DNA from: Chlorobiaceae bacterium
Lineage (GTDB): Bacteria; Bacteroidota; Chlorobiia; Chlorobiales; Chlorobiaceae
Assembly: GCA_013334965.1 (NCBI GenBank)
Contig: JAAXWO010000005.1
Coordinates: 62,001-126,000, forward strand
DNA: 64,000 nucleotides
Direction: 5' to 3'
Below the pieces are notes generated by a model. The model saw only the letters and a program-made list of their open reading frames with translations, was not told the DNA's origin and did no database searches. Of this stretch, positions 24,610-33,465 are shown piece after piece. Both the position numbers and the translations under genes were made by a program. Every line of letters starts with the position of its first letter. Position 1 is the first letter of the stretch.

Positions 24610-26973
24610 TCATTCCCTTGTTTTCAATACGGCAATCAGGTCCAGCGTAACCAGCCTGCGCCTGACGGCGAAGCCGGAAAACACCGCCACGATAAAAAGT
24701 ACGCCCAGCGCAAAAAGAAAATTGGTCGTGCTGAATGCCAGCGGAAGCCGGTATAGTTCAGAGCTGAGCGCGAAAGAAAGCAACGCCGAGAGAGCGATGC
24801 CGATCAGGAACCCGAGCGGAACTGCTGCGACGCAGAATAGAGCCTGCTCGCCGAGCAGGATAAACGCTATTTCTGCCTTCGTCATTCCCAGCACCCTCAG
24901 GCTCGACAGCTCCCTTGCCCTCTCGGAAAGCGAGATGCGCGCACCGTTGTAGACGACGGCGAAGGCCAGCACGCAGGCGAATGAGGTCAGTATGAAGGTC
25001 GATGTGGTCATGCTTTCAGCGATCAGTTCGTCAAAACTCTGGCGAAGAGCCTTGAGCATCATGATGCCGGAAACGCCGGGCATATGCTTGAAGCTCCGGT
25101 AGAGCGACTCTTCCCGGTTTTTGTCGATCCTCAGGTTGGCCGCGTTCAATGCCCCGCCGTCCCCTGCAAGTCGATCGAGTTCGTCCAGGCGCATGTAGGC
25201 GGAAAGACCGAGGATTTCATCGATGGTGCCGGCCACTGCAACATCCGCGGATCGCCGGGCACCCTGCAGCAACTCTACGCGCAACCGGTCACCAGGCTTC
25301 ACTCCCAGAAGATCGGCAAGGGTGGTCGTGAGCAGGATTCCCGACTCGGGAAGCCTCTGGCGATGGGTGTCCTTGTCGACGAGCCTCTGAAGGACTGATT
25401 CGGGCTGGAGGCCCCGTATCGCCTGGCGCCTCATCCTGTGCCCGAAAACGAGGCGGGCGGGCTCTTCCCGGTAATACTCATGTTCGAGCACACCCTCCAG
25501 CGATGCGATGGCATAAGCAGTGGAGGGGGGCATCGGCGTATTGAAGATGACCGTCACGTCCTCCCGGTGCTTTTCGCTGAACTCAACCGCGGACATTCGG
25601 TCTACGGCGTCATAGGTATAGCGGCCGGCGATAAGGATCGCTACCGACAATGCAATCATGGTCACGGAAACGGCCGATTTCCAGGGTCGGCGTTCGATGT
25701 TGCGCACGATGATCCTCACCGGAACAGAAAAGCGGCGGCCGAATCCTGTGCGATCAAGCACTCCCGGCCGGTAGAGCGGAGGCGCTTCAGGCCGCATCGC
25801 CTCGGCCGGCGGGAGCAGCACTGCCCGGCGCACGGCAGCAAGCGCTCCGACCATCGCCGCCACCACGCTCAGCAAAACCGCCACCACGGCGTTTTCGGGA
25901 CGGAAGACGTAAACCAGCTCGGCAAAATTGTAGAACTCGCCGTAGATCTTTACGAGCCCTATACCGATCCATACTCCCAGCGCGGTCCCCATCACGGCAC
26001 CGACAGCCGTCGGCACCATGGCGAAGCCGAGAAAATGGAGGGCGATCTGCAGGTTGGAATACCCCATTGCCTTCAGGACGGCGATCTGGTCACGCTGGGT
26101 GCTGACCAGCCGCTGCAGCACGATGTTGAGCAGGAACACCGCGACCAGGAGAAAGATGGCGGGCAGGACCGTGATCTGCGTGCCGAGCTGTTTGATCTCA
26201 TCCGAGATGAAACGGTCCGACAGCTGTTCGCTCCGTCCGTAAGCCCCGAGCGAACCGTACCGGGCAAACATCTGGTCAAGCCTCATGATCACATCCTTTT
26301 CCGAAGCCCCGTGTGAAAGCGTCAGAGAGAGGTCGTTGAACGCGCCGCTCATATTGAGGGCAGACTCCAGCGACTTGCGGCTCATCCAGAAAACCCCGAA
26401 CCTGCGCTTGTCAGGAAAAAATGCACCCGGCTGCACTTCGTAGATATATTCCGGCGACAACCCGGAACCCACGACCCTCAACTCCTTCCATCTCCCGTTG
26501 ATCACCGCGCCTATCCGTGCTCCCGGCTTCAGGGAGTTCGCTCCGAGAAAAGGCTTGCTTGCCACCACCTCGTCGCTCGCATACGGCTCGATCCCACGAC
26601 CGGTCGCGATAAACACGCCGTTCAGCAGAGGCTCGCCCCGTTCAGGAATCGAAATCAGGCGAGCCGTCGCCGGTTCGTCCAGTCCAGGAACATCAATGGT
26701 GACATCGGTCACGATCCTGGTGCTCACCGATGCGACGCCGGGAATGCGGCCCACTGCCCCGGCAAGGAACTCGGGAGCACGCTTGACCTGCATGAAAACA
26801 TCGCCGAACCGGTACCTGCCGTAATAGTTCGTCCGTGATGCCTCAAGCGAATACTTCACGCTGGTCATCGATACGAAAACCGCGATACCGCAGGCCACGA
26901 CCGCCGATACTGCCAGCATCTGACCTTTAAGGTGCAGAAGGTCCCGGAACAGTTTTCGGACGAGGGGTTTCAT
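24610..26973 (-). CDS. FtsX/MacB-type ABC transporter permease with two FtsX domains
   Basis: 787 residues from ATG 26973, just after the ATPase stop at 26981; a longer frame to 27126 would run into the ATPase gene. Layout: helix 1 (about 20-40), a large periplasmic domain, FtsX domain 1 (about 265-390, with RDQIAVLKAMGYSNLQIALH), a second helix/periplasmic unit, then FtsX domain 2 (about 660-780, with ARELSSLRVLGMTKAEIAFIL). This ten-helix-class permease moves lipids, lipoproteins or peptides rather than importing nutrients. With an adaptor downstream it probably exports an amphiphile. Confidence 0.82.
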   Translation of the reverse strand: MKPLVRKLFRDLLHLKGQMLAVSAVVACGIAVFVSMTSVKYSLEASRTNYYGRYRFGDVFMQVKRAPEFLAGAVGRIPGVASVSTRIVTDVTIDVPGLDEPATARLISIPERGEPLLNGVFIATGRGIEPYASDEVVASKPFLGANSLKPGARIGAVINGRWKELRVVGSGLSPEYIYEVQPGAFFPDKRRFGVFWMSRKSLESALNMSGAFNDLSLTLSHGASEKDVIMRLDQMFARYGSLGAYGRSEQLSDRFISDEIKQLGTQITVLPAIFLLVAVFLLNIVLQRLVSTQRDQIAVLKAMGYSNLQIALHFLGFAMVPTAVGAVMGTALGVWIGIGLVKIYGEFYNFAELVYVFRPENAVVAVLLSVVAAMVGALAAVRRAVLLPPAEAMRPEAPPLYRPGVLDRTGFGRRFSVPVRIIVRNIERRPWKSAVSVTMIALSVAILIAGRYTYDAVDRMSAVEFSEKHREDVTVIFNTPMPPSTAYAIASLEGVLEHEYYREEPARLVFGHRMRRQAIRGLQPESVLQRLVDKDTHRQRLPESGILLTTTLADLLGVKPGDRLRVELLQGARRSADVAVAGTIDEILGLSAYMRLDELDRLAGDGGALNAANLRIDKNREESLYRSFKHMPGVSGIMMLKALRQSFDELIAESMTTSTFILTSFACVLAFAVVYNGARISLSERARELSSLRVLGMTKAEIAFILLGEQALFCVAAVPLGFLIGIALSALLSFALSSELYRLPLAFSTTNFLFALGVLFIVAVFSGFAVRRRLVTLDLIAVLKTRE

Positions 26974-26980
26974 CGGGAGT

Positions 26981-27703
26981 TTACCATGAGAGTTCCGATG
27001 GGGATATCTTCGTGACGTTTCGCCGGTCTTCTGCGACCTCTCCGCTGCGCAGGGTGATGACCCGGTCTGCCATGCCTGCGATCGATACGTTATGGGTGAT
27101 GACGAGGGTCGTCGTACCAAGCTCACGGTTTATCCGTTCGATGACCTCAAGGACCAGCTTTCCGGTCTTGTAGTCGAGGGCTCCGGTCGGCTCATCGCAA
27201 AGCAGCAGCTCGGGACGCTTGGCCACCGCACGGGCGATCGCCACTCTCTGCTGCTCGCCACCGGAGAGCTGTGCAGGGAAATGGTTCATCCGGTCAGCGA
27301 GACCGACAAGCCCCAGCGCATCTGCTGCAGACATCGGAGCATCGGCGATTTCGGTGACCAGCTGGACGTTTTCGAGCGCAGTCAGGCTCGAAATCAGGTT
27401 GTAGAACTGGAACACGAAACCGATGGAGCGGCGACGGAACGAGGTCAGTTCTGCCTCCGATGCCGCAGTCAACTCCTTGCCCCTGAAGGTGAGCCGTCCT
27501 TCAGTCGGAACGTCAAGGCCGCCGATGATGTTCAGCAAGGTCGACTTCCCGCTGCCGGACGCGCCGAGCAGCACCACCAGTTCACCGCTGTAAAAATCGA
27601 GGCTGACGTTTTTAAGTGCTGTAACAGGCACCTCTCCCATCCTGTAGATCTTTGATATCGCCTCGATCTTCAGTACCGGTTGACCGTCAATAAACGTCAT
27701 CAT
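26981..27703 (-). CDS. ABC exporter ATPase, LolD/MacB type
   Basis: 240 residues with Walker [10 protein letters not shown] (about residue 41), the Q-loop [19 protein letters not shown], signature [14 protein letters not shown] and Walker [13 protein letters not shown]. The FYNL...LTALENV pattern is characteristic of the LolD/MacB/FtsE class, which powers mechanotransmission permeases. It is the first gene of the leftward unit ATPase-permease-adaptor. Its promoter must lie in 27704-27972, shared with the divergent SET gene. Confidence 0.88.
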   Translation of the reverse strand: MMTFIDGQPVLKIEAISKIYRMGEVPVTALKNVSLDFYSGELVVLLGASGSGKSTLLNIIGGLDVPTEGRLTFRGKELTAASEAELTSFRRRSIGFVFQFYNLISSLTALENVQLVTEIADAPMSAADALGLVGLADRMNHFPAQLSGGEQQRVAIARAVAKRPELLLCDEPTGALDYKTGKLVLEVIERINRELGTTTLVITHNVSIAGMADRVITLRSGEVAEDRRNVTKISPSELSW

Positions 27704-27972
27704 ACCCCGCCCCCTGCCAGGCCGTCCGCTGTAAAATGAAGGATTTCAGATCTTGTTTCATGATACCACATGATCTTTTTACAATACATTACATGATAAC
27801 CTCATGAAAGCGTAATTCATTTCATTGCAGCCATTAAGAATGCGTTTCGCCAGGGGTCAGGGCCTCCGGGCACAGAAATGGGAATGTGCGTTCATCCAGA
27901 GCCCCGGAGACGGGATTCAGGCCCGATATTCGTATTTTCGCTTACTGTGTCTCCATTCAAGAAGTGAACCCC
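27704..27972. promoter_or_regulatory. Divergent promoter region with repeated CATGAT motifs
   Basis: The gap between the exporter operon and the SET gene contains an inverted pair TTTCATGA (27756-27763) and TCATGAAA (27802-27809), and ACATGAT twice between them. These could be regulator sites for both directions. The frame leading into the SET gene extends upstream to 27886 but has no initiation signal there. Confidence 0.35.
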
Positions 27973-28458
27973 ATGCCTGCACCAAACATCTATCTGGCCG
28001 TATCGATCGCTCTTGCCTCAGGAGTGGCGATCGGCATCCCCATCGGCATGCTGTCAAGAAACAAGAAGCCAAAAGTCAGACGCGGCCTCGTCGGTATCGA
28101 CGCATCGCCGGTCAGCGGACGCGGAGCATTTGCCCTCAGGTCGATCAGGGAGGGAGAGATCATCGAACAATGCCCTGCGCTCGAGGTGACCGACCGCGAT
28201 GTTGGCGGAGAACTGGTCAACTACGTGTTTTACGGAAGCGCGGAGGACAGGCGGCTCGTCGTCATGGGTTACGGCATGCTCTTCAACCACTCCTCCCAAC
28301 CGAACGTCGCCTACTATCGCCAGGAGGCAACGACCGGAGCTGAACTGGTCATCTACGCGCTTCGCGATATCAGCAAAGGCGAGGAGCTGTTCTATAACTA
28401 CGGAGACGAGTGGTGGAGCACCAGGGGACAAGGGAGCCAGACGGGAACAAATTCCTAA
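27973..28458 (+). CDS. Membrane-anchored SET-domain protein, putative lysine methyltransferase
   Basis: 161 residues from ATG 27973. Residues 3-26 form a hydrophobic helix (IYLAVSIALASGVAIGIPIG); the rest is a compact SET domain with all core motifs: GRGAFALRSIREGEIIE (about 52-68), the SAM/knot motif GMLFNHSSQPNVAYY (about 103-117) and ISKGEELFYNYGDEWW near 140. These are the residues that bind SAM and form the pseudoknot. Free-standing bacterial SET proteins methylate ribosomal or other proteins, or have unknown targets; a membrane-anchored form is uncommon. It overlaps the stop of the convergent alcohol dehydrogenase by 4 bases. Confidence 0.8.
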   Translation: MPAPNIYLAVSIALASGVAIGIPIGMLSRNKKPKVRRGLVGIDASPVSGRGAFALRSIREGEIIEQCPALEVTDRDVGGELVNYVFYGSAEDRRLVVMGYGMLFNHSSQPNVAYYRQEATTGAELVIYALRDISKGEELFYNYGDEWWSTRGQGSQTGTNS

Positions 28459-29645
28459 AGCCTTGCGGAAAGGATTCTCTTCATCGCATCCGAACCGAGT
28501 TTGACGGCATTGCTCCTGCTGCGAGTAACGGCGAGGATGCCGTCGAAGTCCGCTTCCCTGACCCCGAACTCCCCGAGCCGTGGAAACCCGAGCATTGACT
28601 GCAACTCTTCAAGCCTTGCCACAAGACGGTCACACCCGTCGCTGACGCTGCCGGAAGGTTGGCCGCCAAGTATTTCGCCCACTTTCGCAAATTTGACAAG
28701 GGCAGGATGATCGGCCCCGATCTGACGAAGCTGCAGGATGTTCTCCCTTGTGGATTCAGCAAGAAGGGTCGCACAGAGCGTCCCGTGGGGTATATCGAAC
28801 AGGCCGCCGACCGATGAAGCGAAGCCATGAACTATGCCAAGCCCTGCATTGACGAGCGCCATGCCCGACATAAGGGCGGCATAGGCCATCTCAGCGCGGA
28901 CAGAGACATCCCCTGCCCCATCCTGGCATGCCCTCACGAAAGAACGGCTGAAATGTTCCAGGCCGCTGAGGGCTACCGCGTCGGTATAAGGATTTGCGAA
29001 TGGTGAAAGATATGCCTCCATGAGCTGGGTGAAGGCATCCATGCCTGAAGCTGCCGTAAGGGATGGCGAAGCCGTGAGCATAAGTTCCGGATCGACTATG
29101 GCGACATCCGGAACGAACGCGGGATGGCGCAGTGAGCGTTTATACCCTCCAAGGCCGACCCTGCTGATGACGGCATTATTGGTAACTTCGCTCCCTGTTC
29201 CCGAAGTGGTCGGCACGGCGATGAACGGCACCTTGCGCCCGTCATGCACCATAACCCCCTCCTGCCCCTCGATGAAGCGTTCGACGGAGTGGTGCTGCAG
29301 CAGCATGGCCGACACGGCCTTTCCTGCGTCCATGACGCTACCTCCGCCGACAGCGGCGACGACGTCGAAATTCTTCAGGCGACCCAGACTGACGGCCCGG
29401 TCGATCAGTTCCGGCGAAGGTTCGCTATCGACCTTGAGATGCGTGCAGTTTATTCCGTTACGGCTGAACTCGTCGAACAGCGACGCAAGCTTTACGGAAC
29501 GCTGCATGGTCTGAGTTCCGGTGACCAGTAAAAGGTTTCTGCCGTAAGCGGAACATGAGGTTACCAGCTCAGACAACCTGCCCGGGCCGAAATGGATTCG
29601 AGGCAGCGGAAGCAGGAAAAAATCGGTACGCCCGTCAGTCGACAC
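28455..29645 (-). CDS. Iron-containing (type III) alcohol dehydrogenase
   Basis: 396 residues. The nucleotide-binding region has VAAVGGGSVMDAGKAVS (about 97-113); metal ligands are expected in SGMDAFTQLMEAYLS (Asp) and in GIVHGFASSVGGLFDIPHG (two His, near 270-285). It interconverts alcohols and aldehydes or ketones using NAD(P) and Fe2+. Its start overlaps the end of the DUF134 gene by 11 bases, so the two are co-expressed; the DUF134 protein may regulate it. The substrate is not deducible. Confidence 0.87.
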   Translation of the reverse strand: MSTDGRTDFFLLPLPRIHFGPGRLSELVTSCSAYGRNLLLVTGTQTMQRSVKLASLFDEFSRNGINCTHLKVDSEPSPELIDRAVSLGRLKNFDVVAAVGGGSVMDAGKAVSAMLLQHHSVERFIEGQEGVMVHDGRKVPFIAVPTTSGTGSEVTNNAVISRVGLGGYKRSLRHPAFVPDVAIVDPELMLTASPSLTAASGMDAFTQLMEAYLSPFANPYTDAVALSGLEHFSRSFVRACQDGAGDVSVRAEMAYAALMSGMALVNAGLGIVHGFASSVGGLFDIPHGTLCATLLAESTRENILQLRQIGADHPALVKFAKVGEILGGQPSGSVSDGCDRLVARLEELQSMLGFPRLGEFGVREADFDGILAVTRSRSNAVKLGSDAMKRILSARL

Positions 29646-30102
29646 TGCTGAACCTCCCTTTGCGGATCAACGGCTTGCTGCAATTGGGACAGCTCTCGAT
29701 CCTGCAGGGGACGCCGTTCACATGAGGCTGTTCGTAACCGCAGTAGAGGCATACGCAGGTTGCTGGGGCGTCAGGCTCTTCGCAGGAACAATTCTTGTCG
29801 ATATTGCCGCCTTCGATACAGATCGTCTTGCCTTCGACAAGGGCTTCGGCAACCTTGCTTCTCGCAGACTTTATGATACGACCGAAGGTCTGGCGTGATA
29901 CGTTCATCTTTTCGGCGGCGTCTGCATGATACATTCCAAGCTGGTCGGCAAGACGAATGGATTCCACTTCATCGAACGACAGCACGACATTCTGCTGCCT
30001 TGAAGGAGAGACGCCTTCAGGAAGGAAACAGGTCACCTTGGGAAGGCCTTCGACAGAGCGGCAATTAACCGGTCTGCCTGCACGGGAGTTTTTCATATTC
30101 AA
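29635..30102 (-). CDS. DUF134 helix-turn-helix protein with C-terminal zinc ribbon
   Basis: 155 residues. Residues 1-100 form the DUF134 domain, a sigma-factor-like HTH: LSFDEVESIRLADQLGM, then AAEKMNVSRQTFGRIIKSAR. A short Cys cluster (NCSCEEPDAPATC) and a C-terminal zinc-ribbon pattern (CVCLYCGYEQ ... CRIESCPNCSKPLI) follow. Most DUF134 proteins end after the HTH, so the ribbon is an addition that may sense metal or redox state. It is upstream of and overlaps the iron alcohol dehydrogenase gene. Confidence 0.8.
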   Translation of the reverse strand: MNMKNSRAGRPVNCRSVEGLPKVTCFLPEGVSPSRQQNVVLSFDEVESIRLADQLGMYHADAAEKMNVSRQTFGRIIKSARSKVAEALVEGKTICIEGGNIDKNCSCEEPDAPATCVCLYCGYEQPHVNGVPCRIESCPNCSKPLIRKGRFSSVD

Positions 30103-30206
30103 CCGATATCATTTCCTGCATGCCTCCCCACGACAGGGAGGCTCACGGTAAAAAAAACCGATGTATCCTGGACAACGCAGGCATCAACGACTGCTACAGA
30201 AAGATA

Positions 30207-30614
30207 TCACGCGACCACGGTTTGAGTCCTGACCTCGAACACCGGAGGCTCCATGATATGTTTTTTGACTGCACAGAGATTGGCGGCGCTGATGACGGCA
30301 TCCTTGTATTTCTCGGGAAAATCAGGGGGAAGTTCAATCGTAATGGTGATCTTGCCGACGCCCCTGCCCGACTCTTTCGCCTCGTGGCTCTGGACGATCC
30401 TGATCCCGTCGGTCGGAATATCCCTGCTCTGGCAGAAAGAAAGTACGAAAATGCCTGCACAAGTGCCGATCGATGCGAGAAAAAGGGTGAAAGGCTCAGG
30501 AGCCGACCCTTCACCACCGGCATAGACCCCCTGGTCTGTTTTTATGGTAAATCCGTTGAAATCAGCGTTGACCTTTTTGCCGCCGCCAAAAGATACGATC
30601 ATATCTCTGCTCAT
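30207..30614 (-). CDS. OsmC-family protein
   Basis: 135 residues, OsmC/Ohr fold. The two redox Cys are present: in LASIGTCAGIFVLSF (about 52) and in SAANLCAVKKHI (about 112). The first Cys lies in the TCAGIF pattern of YhfA-like OsmC proteins rather than Ohr. The family reduces organic hydroperoxides or has unassigned thiol roles. It is monocistronic, with no partner in the adjoining genes. A small GC hairpin (GCCTCCC/GGGAGGC, 30122-30142) lies between it and the DUF134 gene. Confidence 0.85.
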   Translation of the reverse strand: MSRDMIVSFGGGKKVNADFNGFTIKTDQGVYAGGEGSAPEPFTLFLASIGTCAGIFVLSFCQSRDIPTDGIRIVQSHEAKESGRGVGKITITIELPPDFPEKYKDAVISAANLCAVKKHIMEPPVFEVRTQTVVA

Positions 30615-30727
30615 GGAACTGAAAATTTATTGCCTGGAAAAAAACTGAACCAGGCAAATTATAAGCATATGCCCATAAACAAACAAGATTATTCTGAACC
30701 GAGCGGGGCGCGGTCAGCCCGTTTACC

Positions 30728-31492
30728 TTAAAGCTGGCCGGATAACGGATATTTACAGATCAGTACCGCGATTATCCACACGACGACCTCGGTCGATTCG
30801 CTGCAGGCACCAAGCACATCGCCGGTGACGCCGCGAATTTTCCGCCAGCTCAATAACCCAACGGCTGATGCAGAGCCAACGGCGCCGGCCATCAGGAAAC
30901 CTGCTTTAAAGGGGTCGAAATGCACCAGCGGCATGAGCAGGATGAGGGCAGACAAGAGAGCGACGACGAGATGAGAGATGCCCGCTCCCTCGACGAAAGC
31001 GGTGGCTGTTCCCCCCTCAGCCCTGGCGTATGGAAGGCGTTCAGCCAGCAACACCTGTGACATCCTGGCAAGCATCACTCCGGCGGCGATCATACCGAAA
31101 GCTCCGTGGCGAACCAGTTCGAGCAGGCAGACCCATTTGAAGAGCGTCACCACAATCAGGGCCAGGGCTCCGAAAGAGCCTACGTTCGGGTCTTTCATGA
31201 TTCGGAGAGACGCCTCCCTGTCACGACCGCCGAAGAAGCCGTCGGCAAGGTCGGCAAGGCCGTCGGCGTGCAACCCCCGCGTCAGGATGCCACCGGAGGC
31301 GAGGGCCAGCAACGCAGCCAGTTCTAACCACCCGGCAGCCGCTCCTGCCATTGCGGGTAGTGCCTGGAGCGCTCCGACCAGAAGACCGACGAGCGGGAAC
31401 CAGTAAAGCGATGCGCTGAACCGTTCAGCATCCCTCCCCGGAACAGGCAGGATCGTAAGGGTCCTGATGGCTGTCACCAATCCGCCACTCAT
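30728..31492 (-). CDS. cobS: Adenosylcobinamide-GDP ribazoletransferase (cobalamin synthase)
   Basis: Joins adenosylcobinamide-GDP to alpha-ribazole (phosphate) in the membrane, the last assembly step of adenosylcobalamin. 254 residues from ATG 31492, one base after the stop of the alpha/beta hydrolase gene. Markers: TILPVPGRD at the start, FPLVGLLVGALQ, GLHADGLADLADGFFGGRDREASLRIMKDPNVGSFG (a run of acidic metal-binding residues near 65-100, spelled here only as the family hallmark segment GLHADGLADLADG), and several hydrophobic helices. It is the last gene of the riboswitch-controlled operon. Confidence 0.9.
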   Translation of the reverse strand: MSGGLVTAIRTLTILPVPGRDAERFSASLYWFPLVGLLVGALQALPAMAGAAAGWLELAALLALASGGILTRGLHADGLADLADGFFGGRDREASLRIMKDPNVGSFGALALIVVTLFKWVCLLELVRHGAFGMIAAGVMLARMSQVLLAERLPYARAEGGTATAFVEGAGISHLVVALLSALILLMPLVHFDPFKAGFLMAGAVGSASAVGLLSWRKIRGVTGDVLGACSESTEVVVWIIAVLICKYPLSGQL

Positions 31493-31493
31493 A

Positions 31494-32381
31494 TCAGCCG
31501 ATCCTCCTGACGAACGCCTGCACACCCCGTGCGAAAGCTTCGGGGGCCTCCTCCTGGGGCAAATGTGCGCAGTCCGGAATCACCAGCAGCTCAGCTCCGG
31601 GAAGCTCACGGGCAAGCCGGAAACTCTCCTCTGTTTTGACCGTCAGGTCGTGCTCCCCGGTAACGACGAGCGAAGGGAGGCTGAGCGTTTTCAGTCGCTC
31701 GTCAAGCCTGAGATGGTGGGTTTCCAGGAAGAGCTCCCAGAATCCCCGTGACCAGTCGCCGATCATCAGGTCGCCACGAAAGGCGGCAAGCGTTTCGTCA
31801 GACAATCGCTCCTTCACATGCCAGAACCCACGGATATTCTTATCGAAAAGCTTTGTAATAAGCGATTTCATCAACCTGGAAAACAGCGGGGTCATGGCTT
31901 TCATCAAGGGCTTCATGAACGCCGGCACCTCGCTGGTAGCGTACCCGCTGTAAATCATCGCGCCTGCAAGCACGATGCCCCTGACCCTTGCAGGATGCCG
32001 CAGGGCGGTCAGGAGCGCCAGCGTGCCGCCTGTTGAGTTGCCGACAAGCACCGCCCTGTCGATTCCCAGCATACCCATCAGGTTGACGATCAGATCGCTC
32101 TGCGCTTCGGGGCTGTAACGCGCCTCGTTGTTTTTAGACGGCACAGGCCTCGATGTCAGCCCGAACGCCGGACGGTCGAAAGCAAGCACCGTAGACTCTT
32201 CCGAAAGCGGTCGCATGACCTTGCTCCAGGAGCGGATGCTCAGGAAGCTGCCGTGAAGCAGCACGATGAACGGCGGCTTTCCGGTGCCCAGCATCCTGTA
32301 GTGCACCCTGAACCCTCCGCAGTCGATGAAACGGCTGTCGGCATAGGAGCGTCGCTTCGTTTCGATCTCAAAAGTATCCAT
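31494..32381 (-). CDS. Alpha/beta hydrolase inside the cobamide operon
   Basis: 295 residues of the alpha/beta-hydrolase superfamily. The oxyanion region is VLLHGSFLSIRSW (about 42-54), the nucleophile elbow LVGNSTGGTLAL (Ser near 118), a likely Asp in TGEHDLTVK and the His in DCAHLPQEEAPEAF. A lid rich in Met and Phe (about 150-200) suggests a hydrophobic substrate. It sits between cobT (4 bases away) and cobS (1 base), so it belongs to the operon, yet no alpha/beta hydrolase is an established step in cobamide assembly. It could equally be a bystander acting on pigment or lipid esters. Confidence 0.8.
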   Translation of the reverse strand: MDTFEIETKRRSYADSRFIDCGGFRVHYRMLGTGKPPFIVLLHGSFLSIRSWSKVMRPLSEESTVLAFDRPAFGLTSRPVPSKNNEARYSPEAQSDLIVNLMGMLGIDRAVLVGNSTGGTLALLTALRHPARVRGIVLAGAMIYSGYATSEVPAFMKPLMKAMTPLFSRLMKSLITKLFDKNIRGFWHVKERLSDETLAAFRGDLMIGDWSRGFWELFLETHHLRLDERLKTLSLPSLVVTGEHDLTVKTEESFRLARELPGAELLVIPDCAHLPQEEAPEAFARGVQAFVRRIG

Positions 32382-32385
32382 GGTA

Positions 32386-33447
32386 TCAGCTGTTTTTTCC
32401 AGAAACGCTGGCCGAACTGAAGGTGGCCATTTCGTGGTAGATTTTCAGTGAAGCCTCGATCACCTGCATCGCCAGCGCTGCACCGGTTCCCTCGCCCAGA
32501 CGGAGGTCGAGTTCGAGGATCGGCACCGCGCCGAGGCTCTTCATGACCGCCCGATGCCCCTGCTCATTGGAGAGGTGGCTGAAAAAGAGGTAATCGCTGA
32601 CCTTACAGGAGAGCTTCATGGCTGCAACCGCCGCCGAAGAGGAGATGAATCCGTCCACGACGACGGGTATGCCTGCCGAAGCTGCGCCAAGGATGAGGCC
32701 GGTGATCCCCGCGATCTCAAATCCGCCGAGAGCCGCCAGCGTCTCAAGAGGGGTCGAGGTGTTCAGGCGGTTCACTTCGAGCGCCCTCCGGATGACCGAA
32801 ACCTTGTGCGCGACCCCATTCTCATCAAGGCCGGTGCCCCGTCCGGTGATCGATTCCACAGGAAGTCCGAGCAGGGACGCATACAATGCCGTGGCCGGGG
32901 TGGTGTTGGCGATACCGAGTTCACCTGTCGCCAGCAGGTGGTATCCCTGCTGCCTGGCTTCACGGGCGAGCATCGCCCCGGTCATGATGGCCTGAAGCGT
33001 TTCGTCGACAGACATGGCAGGCCCCTGGGCCATGTTCGAAGAGCCGTAACGGACCTTGCATCGGCGAAGCATGGGATGGCCGGCAAAATCGTGGTTCACC
33101 CCCATGTCGACCACTTCGAGATCGGCGCCTGCATGACGGGAGAGCACGTTGATGGCCGCGCCGCCGCCGAGCATGTTGTAGACCATCTGGGGCGTCACCT
33201 CCGCCGGGAATGCAGAGACCCCTTCAGCAGCCACACCGTGGTCGGCAGCGAAGCAGAACACCTTCTTTTTCGTAAGCACAGGTTCGACCGTAGCTGTCGC
33301 AAGGGCATATTTCATGACGATATCTTCAAGTCGCCCGAGACTGCCTTGCGGTTTGGTAAGATCGTCGAGTCGGGCTTGAACTGCCGCCGTCAGTGACATA
33401 TCTACAGGCCTGATCGAAGAGAGCAGCTCTTGAAAACGGTTGATCAT
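32386..33447 (-). CDS. cobT: Nicotinate-nucleotide-dimethylbenzimidazole phosphoribosyltransferase
   Basis: Activates the lower-ligand base to alpha-ribazole phosphate using nicotinate mononucleotide. 353 residues, the usual length. Visible markers are [15 protein letters not shown] (about 28-42), [16 protein letters not shown] (about 71-86), the [14 protein letters not shown] segment, and the C-terminal [13 protein letters not shown] with the catalytic Glu. It is followed after 4 bases by the alpha/beta hydrolase gene. Confidence 0.93.
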   Translation of the reverse strand: MINRFQELLSSIRPVDMSLTAAVQARLDDLTKPQGSLGRLEDIVMKYALATATVEPVLTKKKVFCFAADHGVAAEGVSAFPAEVTPQMVYNMLGGGAAINVLSRHAGADLEVVDMGVNHDFAGHPMLRRCKVRYGSSNMAQGPAMSVDETLQAIMTGAMLAREARQQGYHLLATGELGIANTTPATALYASLLGLPVESITGRGTGLDENGVAHKVSVIRRALEVNRLNTSTPLETLAALGGFEIAGITGLILGAASAGIPVVVDGFISSSAAVAAMKLSCKVSDYLFFSHLSNEQGHRAVMKSLGAVPILELDLRLGEGTGAALAMQVIEASLKIYHEMATFSSASVSGKNS

Positions 33448-33465
33448 TGAGAATCGGATTGAAAG

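Noticed and set aside
25438-26316. Long plus-strand frame (292 codons) opposite the FtsX-type permease
   Set aside because: It is an antisense shadow, rich in His and Arg, with no domain, while the minus-strand frame has clear FtsX domains.
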